From Deltaproteobacteria bacterium (GTDB lineage: Bacteria; Desulfobacterota; Dissulfuribacteria; Dissulfuribacterales; QOAL01): 7,195 nucleotides of DNA. The position numbers and the translations under genes are program-made. This document shows positions 1 to 6,549 of the stretch, one piece after another; within the stretch, counting starts at the first letter, position 1; each line of letters begins with the position of its first letter. The stretch spans positions 1-7,195 of the forward strand of contig JAMOUE010000300.1 in the NCBI GenBank assembly GCA_027068235.1, written 5' to 3'. The notes under the pieces were generated by a model. It did no database searches. It was not told where the DNA came from and was given only the letters and a program-made list of their open reading frames with translations.

Positions 1-2
1 CA

Positions 3-785
3 ATACCTTCTAAAGGTTCGATTAAGCGTTCATTTTCACGTGCAAGTACCACTTATGACCTGTATAGCCGCATTCAGGAAGATGTGAATCTGCAACTTTT
101 GAACCTGGTTCCAGAAGGCCATTTTCATGAGGTGCTCGAGATCGGATGCGGAACCGGCAGTTTTACAAAGGCACTGGCTACAAAGAGAAAGGTAGAAAGA
201 ATTGTTGGTGTAGACCTTTCTTACGATATGTTGTTGGTGGCAAGAGACGGAATGCAAAACCATCACACTAGTTTTTATCCTGTATGCTGTGATGGAGAAA
301 GGCTCGCACTTAACCCTGGCTCAAGGTTTGATCTGGTTGTATCTGCAAGCTGTATGCACTGGTTTCAAGATCTTGGAAGGTCTCTTTCCTACCTTATAGA
401 CTCACATTTGGCCCCAGACGGCTGTATAATATGTGCACTTTTTGGCAAAAATACCCTTAACGAACTCGAAAAGGTTATAAACTTACTTACTGGCCATGCA
501 ATCCAAATGGCGCCGTCAACTTTTCCAACAAAAGACGAAGTGGCTTCAATCTTAAAAGGGAGACGATTCAGCCAAGTATTTCTAGAAAGTGTAATGATAT
601 CTAGAGAGTATGGAAGCCTCATGGAACTTCTCATGTCACTTAAAAAAACAGGCACTGCTCCTAGCGCCGGATCATCACGGGTATTTTATACGCCAAGGAC
701 AATAAAAAAAGCTGAGCGCTTGTATAAAAAACTATATGGATCTATTCGGGCAACATTTCAAGTAATCTTCTTTTTGGCAAGATAA
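3..785 (+). CDS. bioC: Malonyl-[ACP] O-methyltransferase BioC-like, 5' end outside window
   Basis: SAM-dependent class I methyltransferase, most like BioC. BioC methylates the free carboxyl of malonyl-ACP so that fatty-acid synthesis can build the pimeloyl chain of biotin in the cytosol. Counting residues from position 3, SAM motif I LEIGCGTG is at about 45-52. A VGVDLSYDML motif II region follows at about 68-77, and then FDLVVSASCMHWFQDL, close to the BioC 'SN.A.QW' stretch. The end, ATFQVIFFLAR, matches the usual BioC C-terminus. A GTG at 84 could be read as a start, but the open frame continues to the window edge and encodes IKRSFSRASTTYDLYSRIQ, the typical BioC N-terminal helix. The start therefore lies upstream of position 1. 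The 260 visible residues are about full family length, so little is missing. Other biotin genes are expected upstream but cannot be seen. A related SAM methyltransferase of other substrate specificity is the main alternative. Confidence 0.82.
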   Translation: MPSKGSIKRSFSRASTTYDLYSRIQEDVNLQLLNLVPEGHFHEVLEIGCGTGSFTKALATKRKVERIVGVDLSYDMLLVARDGMQNHHTSFYPVCCDGERLALNPGSRFDLVVSASCMHWFQDLGRSLSYLIDSHLAPDGCIICALFGKNTLNELEKVINLLTGHAIQMAPSTFPTKDEVASILKGRRFSQVFLESVMISREYGSLMELLMSLKKTGTAPSAGSSRVFYTPRTIKKAERLYKKLYGSIRATFQVIFFLAR

Positions 786-828
786 TCGTGTTACTAAGTA
801 CGCCTTTTTTAATCCAGAAGGGAGCTGT

Positions 829-867
829 CCTGTCATCTCAAGGCAGTACAGCTGTCGCCTCTCATCC
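829..867 (+). repeat. Degenerate copy of the palindromic intergenic repeat
   Basis: The ends CCTGTCAT...AAGG and CTCATCC line up with the better copy at 6680-6722, although the CATTGCGAGG part has decayed to CATCTCAAGG. A hairpin covers its left part: 823-828 (AGCTGT) pairs with 848-853 (ACAGCT), and 830-834 (CTGTC) pairs with 842-846 (GGCAG, one G-T pair). There is one mismatch between the two stems and a 7-nt loop. It lies 44 bases after the bioC-like stop codon, so it could also act on transcript 3' ends. The alignment was made by eye. Confidence 0.45.
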
Positions 868-891
868 AACTCCTCTGCTCTATTTTAGAAG

Positions 892-963
892 AGATTGCCA
901 CGGCCTTTGGCCTGGCAACAAGGATTGCTTCGTCGGCCTTTTAAAAGGCCTTCTCGCAATGAC
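892..963 (-). repeat. Palindromic intergenic repeat, composite copy in minus orientation
   Basis: Read on the minus strand it has the family ends GTCATTGCGAG at one side and GAAGCAATCC at the other, followed by a second GGCAATC end. Two hairpins are visible. The first is TTGCCACGGCC (895-905) against GGCCTGGCAA (909-918) with a 3-nt loop and one bulged C. The second is the perfect palindrome GGCCTTTTAAAAGGCC (935-950). It sits between the convergent bioC-like and dciA genes, where a hairpin could protect 3' ends or help stop transcription, but no clear T-run follows either hairpin. Confidence 0.7.
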
Positions 964-977
964 CTGATCTTATCGCA

Positions 978-1015
978 GTCATTGCAAGGGCCCAAAATGC
1001 CCTGTGGCAATCCCC
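978..1015 (+). repeat. Palindromic intergenic repeat, plus orientation
   Basis: This copy starts GTCATTGCAAGG and ends GTGGCAATCCCC, the family ends. The inner stem is AGGGC (987-991) with GCCCT (999-1003) around the loop CCAAAAT. The outer TTGC (983-986) can pair with GCAA (1007-1010). With the copy at 892-963 it forms an opposed pair separated by 14 bases, an arrangement like the paired REP elements of enterobacteria. Confidence 0.65.
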
Positions 1016-1069
1016 AAAACGCCCCCACATCCAGCCCCAAAGGGCCAAAGAGAGCTCATATAACACCTT

Positions 1070-1570
1070 TTAAGAAATATTTTTCAAGATATTTTCAAAA
1101 TGCTTGCGAAGTTCTGGATCTTCTATATTCTCGAGCATATTCAGCTCGTCAGTATAGCTTGCTTTTGTTGCCCTTTCTCGTTTCATCCGTTGACTGTCTC
1201 TCCCAGCTGAGCGGTCTTTTTTCGTCCTTGTTGAAATCCTTGCCCTGACTGATTTTGGATCAGCCACATGGAATCTCAGCCTTGAGAGCCTTGCATAATC
1301 TGGCAGCAATCTGTTTATACGTTCTAGAATAGTAGGGGATTCATAGGAAAGTTGTTGCATCCAAAGATTGTCAGAAACGGCTATTACCAAACAGTCCAAA
1401 TCCTGGAAATACCAAGGCCATGTGGCATCTGCCACTTGCTTGCCAACTAACTCTTCCCACTTCTGCCAGATGATACGCCTTGGAAGGTATACCTGCCATC
1501 TCTTTCCAGGAACAATTGAGCTAAAAAGGTCGCTTGCAGCCTTGACTTCAGACCCTCGTGACCTATTCAA
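1070..1570 (-). CDS. dciA: DciA-family (DUF721) protein, probable replicative helicase loader
   Basis: Small basic cytosolic protein of the DciA/DUF721 family. DciA is the widespread bacterial loader or activator of the replicative helicase DnaB where DnaC or DnaI is absent. The family core is visible at about residues 33-95: IWQKWEELVGKQVADATWP, then a strand pair ending LVIAVSDNLWMQQL, then ILERINRLLP and LSRLRFHV. A basic, probably disordered linker follows (RTKKDRSAGRDSQRMKRERA), and the protein closes with IEDPELRKHFENILKNIS, a helix often seen at the C-terminus of deltaproteobacterial members. TTG at 1570 is chosen because GGAGGTG (1586-1580) lies at normal distance from it. The upstream GTG at 1582 overlaps that same Shine-Dalgarno sequence; using it would give 170 residues. 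The TTG shares eight bases with the end of hemH, suggesting translational coupling. Last gene of the minus-strand run. Confidence 0.78.
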   Translation of the reverse strand: MNRSRGSEVKAASDLFSSIVPGKRWQVYLPRRIIWQKWEELVGKQVADATWPWYFQDLDCLVIAVSDNLWMQQLSYESPTILERINRLLPDYARLSRLRFHVADPKSVRARISTRTKKDRSAGRDSQRMKRERATKASYTDELNMLENIEDPELRKHFENILKNIS

Positions 1571-2540
1571 GGCCTTTTGCACCTCCGTTAAGTTTTTCTC
1601 GGACCAACTCTTTTAAACATGAAATAAAAAGATCAGAGTCATTTAGTGAAGGAGTACGAACAAGCCTAACACCCTTTTCGCGCAACATATCTCTGTAAAG
1701 GATATCTATTTCGTAGAGCGTCTCTATATGATCTGAGACAAAGCTTATTGGCAGACACAAGATCTCTTTTACTCCCTCTTCTGCAAGTTTTATAAGGAAA
1801 TGATCTGTAGCAGGCTCAAGCCACTTGACCGGGCCACTCCTGCTCTGAAAACAAAGGCTTCCCTCTATACCAGTCCTTTTCTCAAGTGCCCTGATAGTCC
1901 TTTTTATATGGTTCACATAGGGGTCACCCATATCAACCATCTTTTGTGGAAGGGAATGGGCGCTGTAAACAAGCCTAAAGTTGGCCCTATCCTTTATCTT
2001 CGATACTCCTTCCAAAACGCACCTTTCAAGGGCCTTTATATACAAGGGATGGTCTGGATAACTGTCTATAACCAGATAGTCATCGATTTTTAAGGCATCT
2101 GCTGCCTTTTTGAAATCATCAACAGACGTACCAGAGGTTGCAAGGCTATAATGCGGATAAAGTGAAAGGGCTATAAATCTTCTAACCCCTTTTTCCTTAA
2201 GCATTGCCATCTGCATTGGGGTTCTTGGGGAGTAATAGCGCATACCAGGCACACAGTAGAAAGGAGCAAAATCTGGGGCATCTTGGTCCAGTTGCCTGTT
2301 CAGTTTTTTTGCCTGTAACTCTGTAATATGGAGAAGCGGACTTTTGCCTCCTATCTTTGCGTAACAGGCAGCACTTTTAGGAGCCCTCTTTTTGGCTATA
2401 AACCATGCAATAGGCCTTTGTAGAAACGAAGGCCCAAGACGTATAATCTTTCTGTCTGAAAAAAGGTTGAATAAAAAGGGACGAACCGCCTCCAGGCTGT
2501 CTGGCCCGCCCATATTGAGAAGAATAACACCTGTAGCCAT
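1563..2540 (-). CDS. hemH: Ferrochelatase HemH (CpfC), class of soluble HemH enzymes
   Basis: Inserts ferrous iron into a porphyrin ring: protoporphyrin IX in the classical route, coproporphyrin III in the coproporphyrin-dependent route. The 325 residues are a normal bacterial length. The N-terminus GVILLNMGGPDS (4-15) is typical. SAHSLP at 193-198 holds the metal-binding histidine (His195). FQSRSGPVKWLEP (231-243) is the family signature. SFVSDHIETLYEID (266-279) contains the second active-site residue, Glu273. I see no C-terminal cysteine cluster of the type that carries a [2Fe-2S] centre in some members, and no membrane segment. ATG at 2540 follows the hemE stop directly (TAAATG) and has no strong Shine-Dalgarno, so translation is probably coupled to hemE. 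The 3' end overlaps dciA. Which porphyrin it uses cannot be told from motifs alone; the AhbD-like neighbour argues for coproporphyrin. Confidence 0.96.
   Translation of the reverse strand: MATGVILLNMGGPDSLEAVRPFLFNLFSDRKIIRLGPSFLQRPIAWFIAKKRAPKSAACYAKIGGKSPLLHITELQAKKLNRQLDQDAPDFAPFYCVPGMRYYSPRTPMQMAMLKEKGVRRFIALSLYPHYSLATSGTSVDDFKKAADALKIDDYLVIDSYPDHPLYIKALERCVLEGVSKIKDRANFRLVYSAHSLPQKMVDMGDPYVNHIKRTIRALEKRTGIEGSLCFQSRSGPVKWLEPATDHFLIKLAEEGVKEILCLPISFVSDHIETLYEIDILYRDMLREKGVRLVRTPSLNDSDLFISCLKELVREKLNGGAKGLE
1580..1586 (-). promoter_or_regulatory. Ribosome binding site deciding the dciA start
   Basis: GGAGGTG on the minus strand, inside the last codons of hemH. After GGAGGT there are 10 bases before TTG at 1570, a workable distance. 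The possible GTG start at 1582-1580 overlaps this motif and has only a weak GAG-type match farther upstream. Confidence 0.6.
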
Positions 2541-3566
2541 TTATGAAGAAAGCTCGTGAATGATATCTATTGCCAATTTAACCTTCTCTGGTGGAATTTC
2601 AGGCAGTACCCCATGCCCCAAATTAAATATATGGGCACGTGCCAAAAGCCCTTGACGCAATATCTCAGCAATCCTTTCTCTAAGCCTCTCTTCAGGTAAA
2701 AAGAGAAGGCACGGATCAAGATTACCCTGTACCACTGCATCTTTACCAAGGGGAACGAGGGCCTTTTCTATATCTGTTCGCCAGTCAAGGGCAATTACAT
2801 CGGCACCAGAAAGCCTAACAAAGTCTAACAAATGCCCCCCGTCATAGACAAAATATATCATTGGGACACCTTTTTCCCTCAAACTATTGAATATCCTTCT
2901 GGCATAAACCAGAGCGCCATCCCTGAAGTCCTGCCTAGTCAATATCCCTCCCCAGGTGTCAAAAAGCTGTATCGCCTGAGCGCCAGCATCTATCTGGGCA
3001 GATAGATAGGAAATGGTTACATCTGTTATGAGATTCATCACGGCCCTGAATAGATCAGGTTGTGAAAAAAGCATCTTTTTTATGTTGACAAAACTTTTAG
3101 TTGTCCCACCTTCTATCAGATAGGTGGCAAGGGTAAATGGCGCACCTGCAAAACCAATCAGTGGAACCTTGCCAGAAAGCTCTTTTCTAAGGAGCTTTAT
3201 GGTATCTAGCACAAAGGGAACATCCTTTATCGGGTCTATGGAATGAAGCGCTGAAAATTCATCCCACGATCTTACAGGAGGCGTGATTACAGGCCCCCTG
3301 CCCTCTTTAAAGGCAAGTTCTGCCCCCATAGCTTCAAGGGGTATGAGTATGTCTGAAAATAGTATGGCAGCATCTACGCCCAGCAAGTCAACTGGCTGAA
3401 GGGTCACCTCTGCGGCAAGCTCTGGTGTCTTGCACATGGTGAGAAAGTCAGCCTTACCTCTAATCTCCTGATATTGAGGGAGATATCTGCCAGCTTGCCT
3501 CATGAACCATACTGGAACTGGCAGGGTCTTCTCTCCCCTGCAAGCCCTAAGAAAGATGTCATTCAT
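2541..3566 (-). CDS. hemE: Uroporphyrinogen III decarboxylase HemE
   Basis: Removes four carboxyl groups from the acetate side chains of uroporphyrinogen III to give coproporphyrinogen III in the cytosol, without a cofactor. The 341-residue protein is full length with a single TIM-barrel domain. Visible signatures are PVWFMRQAGRYLPQY at 18-32 (Arg23 and Arg27 bind substrate carboxylates), FSDIL at 70-74 with the key Asp72, FAGAPFTLATYL at 139-150 with Tyr149, DTWGG at 203-207, GNLDP at 281-285 and NLGHGV at 315-320 with His318. All expected catalytic residues are present. ATG at 3566 has GGAGGG (3582-3577) ten bases upstream, inside the end of the ahbD-like gene, which lies 6 bp away. Its stop abuts the hemH start. 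The presence of HemE means this organism can use the coproporphyrinogen branch and does not depend only on the siroheme-to-heme route. Confidence 0.97.
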   Translation of the reverse strand: MNDIFLRACRGEKTLPVPVWFMRQAGRYLPQYQEIRGKADFLTMCKTPELAAEVTLQPVDLLGVDAAILFSDILIPLEAMGAELAFKEGRGPVITPPVRSWDEFSALHSIDPIKDVPFVLDTIKLLRKELSGKVPLIGFAGAPFTLATYLIEGGTTKSFVNIKKMLFSQPDLFRAVMNLITDVTISYLSAQIDAGAQAIQLFDTWGGILTRQDFRDGALVYARRIFNSLREKGVPMIYFVYDGGHLLDFVRLSGADVIALDWRTDIEKALVPLGKDAVVQGNLDPCLLFLPEERLRERIAEILRQGLLARAHIFNLGHGVLPEIPPEKVKLAIDIIHELSS

Positions 3567-3572
3567 ACTATC

Positions 3573-4643
3573 TTATCCCTCCAGTGGCTGAAGTTTTCTG
3601 GGCGTATAGCTACAAAAAGGCTCTTCATCCAGATAGTCACCTGAGACTGCATAGGCCCTGGCCCTGCAACCGCCACACACCCTTACATATTCACAGGAAC
3701 CGCAAGCCCCCTTATACGATGAAAAATCTCGAAGTTCTTTAAAGAGGCTGGCATTGTCCCATATCTCCTTTAAAGGGGTATCCTTTATATTTCCAGCAGC
3801 CAGGGGAAAATAGCTGCAAGGCAACACGTTTCCATCAACGTCAATAAGACAAATAAGCTGACCAGCCAGACAGCCTTTTGCCCCCCCTGTAGAAAACTTT
3901 AGACTTCTGTGCTCTAGTTTCTCTCCATCCCTCTTGGCAAGCTGCATCTTTACCCTGTAGTAATGAGGCGCACATGTAGGCCTTACCAGCAACTCCTTTT
4001 CTTGTTTTTCCATCTCGTAGTGCCATTCCAGGAGTTTTTCATAGTCATCAGGGCTTATAAGCTCGCCCATTATATCTTCTCCCCTTCCTGTAGGGACTAT
4101 CATGAACATATACCAAGCAGTAGCCCCTATCTTCTTGGCAAGTTTGTATACATTTTCTATGTCGTGCTGATTTCTTTTGGTAAAAGAAGAATTTATAAGG
4201 AAACTTATGCCATGCTCCCTAAAAAGCCTTGCGGCATTCATTGTGCCTTCAAAGGCCCCTGGCTGATTCCTGAAGTTGTCGTGAATCTCAGCGGTAGAAC
4301 CATCAAGGCTTAGAGAGACCATCTTTATCCCTGCCTCCTTTATCTTTGAACATATCTCAGGGGTTATAAGGGTACCGTTGGTGGCAAGGCACATTCTGAG
4401 CCCCTTGTCTGTTCCATAAGAGGCAAGGTCAAACCAATCGGATCTCAAAAGGGGTTCTCCTCCAGAAAGGACCACCACTGGCTTTGCAAAGGATGCTATA
4501 TCATCAATTATTCTTTTGCCCTCTTCAGTCGAAAAGTCAGGATGTTCCTTTACCTCTAACTCAGAAGAGGATCTGCAATGTACACAGTGAAGATTACACC
4601 TTCTTGTTATCTCCCAGGCAAGCCATTTTAATTCAAAATCCAT
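3573..4643 (-). CDS. ahbD: AhbD-like radical SAM/SPASM-type protein, probable heme b synthase
   Basis: Radical SAM enzyme of 356 residues. The cluster motif CNLHCVHC (Cys16, Cys20, Cys23) binds the [4Fe-4S] centre that cleaves SAM. GGEPLLR (61-67), ATNGTL (87-92) and SLDG (112-115) are core SAM-binding signatures. The C-terminal part has TCAPHYYRV (223-231), GCLAG (257-261), LPCSYF (274-279) and a CxxCxxxxxCxxC cluster (Cys314, 317, 323, 326) with a late Cys344, pointing to at least one auxiliary Fe-S cluster. This layout, with WEITRRCNL, IVPTGRG, TCAPHYYRV and CGGCRARAYA, is what I recall of AhbD, which oxidatively decarboxylates the two propionates of coproheme to the vinyls of heme b. Its place before hemE and hemH supports a heme role. 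NirJ, AhbC and peptide-modifying SPASM enzymes are the alternatives. ATG at 4643 is preceded by AGGAG with about 9 bases of spacing. Confidence 0.72.
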   Translation of the reverse strand: MDFELKWLAWEITRRCNLHCVHCRSSSELEVKEHPDFSTEEGKRIIDDIASFAKPVVVLSGGEPLLRSDWFDLASYGTDKGLRMCLATNGTLITPEICSKIKEAGIKMVSLSLDGSTAEIHDNFRNQPGAFEGTMNAARLFREHGISFLINSSFTKRNQHDIENVYKLAKKIGATAWYMFMIVPTGRGEDIMGELISPDDYEKLLEWHYEMEKQEKELLVRPTCAPHYYRVKMQLAKRDGEKLEHRSLKFSTGGAKGCLAGQLICLIDVDGNVLPCSYFPLAAGNIKDTPLKEIWDNASLFKELRDFSSYKGACGSCEYVRVCGGCRARAYAVSGDYLDEEPFCSYTPRKLQPLEG

Positions 4644-4700
4644 ATTGTCATTCTCCTGGAGGCAGAATTTTTAAAGTTGCTCTTTTCTTTATTACATCAG

Positions 4701-4713
4701 GTTAGACACTAAC
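4701..4713. promoter_or_regulatory. Small perfect inverted repeat upstream of the ahbD-like gene
   Basis: GTTAGACACTAAC has perfect 5-bp arms around ACA. It lies 58 bases upstream of the ahbD-like start and inside the 89-bp gap after glgA, in AT-rich surroundings. It could be an operator for the heme genes, which would give them control separate from glgA. The short arms and lack of a known match keep the call weak. Confidence 0.22.
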
Positions 4714-4732
4714 ATAATACCAATTCTACTGC

Positions 4733-6352
4733 CTAGATTGTACCTCTTTTCGCCAACACATCTTCCATGGCCTTTTTATAAAGATCAACATACCTTAGCG
4801 TCACCTTGTCCCATGTATAGTTTTCAAGGATAATTTGCACAGCCCTTTTTTGCATATCTCTAATGGTTTGGGGCGATTCGTTGAAGATAGAGATGGCCTT
4901 TTTGATTACCAAGGCGAGTTCTCCAGGATCTTCTGAATGAAAGACAAGGCCGTTGATACCGTCTTTGACCTTTACAAGCCCACCTGTACTCCTGACCACA
5001 GGAATGTTGCCCATTATCTGGGCAATAAAGTCTGTCAGGCCACAAGGCTCATATCTGGAAGGGATCACAAAGAAGTCACCACCAGCATACATCATATTGG
5101 CAAGCTCCCCATGATAGCCATTAAGTACGCACATCCTTCCAAGGTTTTGTGGCAATGTGGCAACCCAGCGTAAATGCTCCTCAATATCTGTTTTACCACT
5201 TCCAAGGATGGCAAGATTAAAGGATTTTTCCCTTCCAAGTCCGGTTTCCAAGGCCCTGGCCAATATATCCATCCCCTTTTGTTCTGTTAGCCTGCCAACC
5301 ACAGTAAAAAGGGGAAGATCAGGCCTGTATTCTAGTGTGCCTGTAACCTTAACCCCTTGAAACCGTCCGCCAATCATAAATTCGGCTGCTGCCTCTCCTG
5401 CTGATAACAGACGCAAAAGGGATTTTTTGCACCCTATCTTTCCATCAAAATCACCACTTAGTGAGTCGAATGAGCATGGAAGCCCAAGCCGGTCTGGATG
5501 GGCAGGATTGAACTCTTCAACATCAATGCCATTTGTAATTCCATAAAGCCGGATACCTCTATCCTTAAGCGCATGACCAAGCCAGCCCGTCATTGCATCG
5601 AGCTCTGTTTCTTGAAGCTCCCTGGCATAATTTTCACTAACTGTATTTACTGGCCCATACGTTGCCCCAACAATCAGCGGATCAAAACAGCCATTTAACA
5701 GGCAATGGTAGATGACCCTCCAGGGAAGCCCTGTAATGGCCTTTGCAAATGGCAGGTCGGCAACCTCCTGATGGTAGCCAATGCCTGCGTTATGAATGGT
5801 TAGAAGAGTAGCACTTTTTAAAAAGAACTGGCGAAAGCCGTCTATCTCTCTAATGATTGCAGGTACAAGCCCTGTATGGCCGTCATGGCAATGAATAATA
5901 TCGGGTCTCCAGCCAAGGGTCTCCATCAGGCCAAGTGCAGCCTTCTGATGAAGAACGTTCATGGCAAAGAAATCAAAATGCCCCTCTCCTTTACGTCTCG
6001 ACGGGTCTAAAAGTTGGTCTTCATCTGTATAGGTATAGATGTCTTTCTTTTCAGAAAATCTCTTGGCCTCAACCAAATAGCATGTGACGCCAGCTAAATT
6101 TGCCTTCCAAAAGCCAACCTCCTCAGACCTCTCCTCAGATGTGTAGTTCATATCCACTCTGAAGGAGATGTCCATTCTCTCAAACCCCATTCCTACAGCG
6201 TCTAAAAAACCGTATTTGGGCATGATTACGCAGGTTTCAATTCCACGTTTGTTAAGGGATGTAGAAAGCCCTTTGACAACATCTTTGACACCACCTGCCC
6301 CTGCAACGCCTGAATACTCTCTGGAGAGCATTACCACCTTTTTTATTTCCAT
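4733..6352 (-). CDS. glgA: Glycogen synthase GlgA-like (GT5 family), divergent N-terminal nucleotide loop
   Basis: Glycosyltransferase family 5 enzyme with GT-B fold, expected to extend alpha-1,4-glucan chains from ADP-glucose in the cytosol. The 539 residues are slightly longer than the common 470-500. The N-terminal GT5 domain has HCHDGHTG (154-161), TIHNAG (185-190) and GITNGID (271-277). The C-terminal domain has VVGRLTEQKGMD (351-362), whose Lys359 corresponds to the catalytic-site lysine, then PSRYEPCGLT (431-440) with Glu435, and STGGLV (455-460). The usual N-terminal K-x-G-G loop reads GAGGVKDV (18-25): the lysine that contacts ADP-glucose is replaced by Gly18, although Lys23 is near. 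Residues around 295-340 are longer than I expect for GlgA. ATG at 6352 has AGGGTGA (6366-6360) seven bases upstream. First gene of the minus-strand run, 89 bp before the ahbD-like gene. A related GT5 enzyme with another sugar donor cannot be excluded. Confidence 0.85.
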   Translation of the reverse strand: MEIKKVVMLSREYSGVAGAGGVKDVVKGLSTSLNKRGIETCVIMPKYGFLDAVGMGFERMDISFRVDMNYTSEERSEEVGFWKANLAGVTCYLVEAKRFSEKKDIYTYTDEDQLLDPSRRKGEGHFDFFAMNVLHQKAALGLMETLGWRPDIIHCHDGHTGLVPAIIREIDGFRQFFLKSATLLTIHNAGIGYHQEVADLPFAKAITGLPWRVIYHCLLNGCFDPLIVGATYGPVNTVSENYARELQETELDAMTGWLGHALKDRGIRLYGITNGIDVEEFNPAHPDRLGLPCSFDSLSGDFDGKIGCKKSLLRLLSAGEAAAEFMIGGRFQGVKVTGTLEYRPDLPLFTVVGRLTEQKGMDILARALETGLGREKSFNLAILGSGKTDIEEHLRWVATLPQNLGRMCVLNGYHGELANMMYAGGDFFVIPSRYEPCGLTDFIAQIMGNIPVVRSTGGLVKVKDGINGLVFHSEDPGELALVIKKAISIFNESPQTIRDMQKRAVQIILENYTWDKVTLRYVDLYKKAMEDVLAKRGTI

Positions 6353-6402
6353 GGTAAAATCACCCTTTGGCTATCCTCTGAATTCTTATCAAAAATTTAT
6401 GA

Positions 6403-6421
6403 CTCATGTCTTTAACATGAG
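6403..6421. promoter_or_regulatory. Inverted repeat, candidate operator upstream of glgA
   Basis: CTCATGT and ACATGAG form perfect 7-bp arms with a 5-base spacer, 50 to 70 bases before the glgA ATG. The repeat overlaps the putative -10 element and spacer of the candidate promoter, a position where a bound repressor would block RNA polymerase. It is not followed by a T-run on either strand, which argues against a terminator. Confidence 0.35.
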
Positions 6422-6437
6422 CTGTACCTTCGCTCAA
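6409..6437 (-). promoter_or_regulatory. Candidate sigma-70 promoter for glgA
   Basis: On the minus strand TTGAGC (6437-6432) and TAAAGA (6414-6409) are separated by 17 bases, giving a -35/-10 pair of moderate quality about 57 bases before the glgA start. The surrounding DNA is AT-rich. This is pattern matching only; such matches occur by chance. Confidence 0.3.
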
Positions 6438-6508
6438 TTAATATTCATGGAAGCGTACAAGAGATGACTTGCTGGCTGGTAAATAGGTGGGTAAGCACAG
6501 ATGCGCTT

Positions 6509-6535
6509 GGGATTTCTTCGCTCAGCTTGCAATGA
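6509..6535 (-). repeat. Palindromic intergenic repeat, short diverged copy
   Basis: On the plus strand it reads GGGATTTCTTCG at the left and CTTGCAATGA at the right, which is the family GGATTGCTTCG...CGCAATGA with small changes. The usual inner hairpin is reduced to a short AGCTTGC/GC-type remnant. It is the minus-oriented partner of the copy at 6550-6596. Confidence 0.5.
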
Positions 6536-6549
6536 TGGCGATGAGAGCA

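Noticed and set aside
84..785. Full-length BioC-like gene starting at GTG 84
   Set aside because: The upstream frame is open to the window edge and encodes a BioC-like N-terminus, so this would be a shortened model.
787..810. Rho-independent terminator after the bioC-like gene
   Set aside because: A six-T run at 805-810 is preceded only by a six-pair stem (CGTGTT/AGTACG) with two G-T pairs. It is too weak to call with confidence.
829..1015. CRISPR array
   Set aside because: The repeated units alternate in orientation, vary internally, and are not separated by equal-length spacers. No cas gene is present.
1034..1045. Terminator for the minus-strand run after dciA (GCCC-CAAA-GGGC)
   Set aside because: The stem is only four base pairs and no T-run follows on the minus strand. 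The nearby repeat hairpins may serve instead, but that is unproven.
895..1248. Plus-strand open frame of 117 codons
   Set aside because: It runs through the palindromic repeats and then opposite the dciA coding region. No family likeness and no ribosome binding site were seen.
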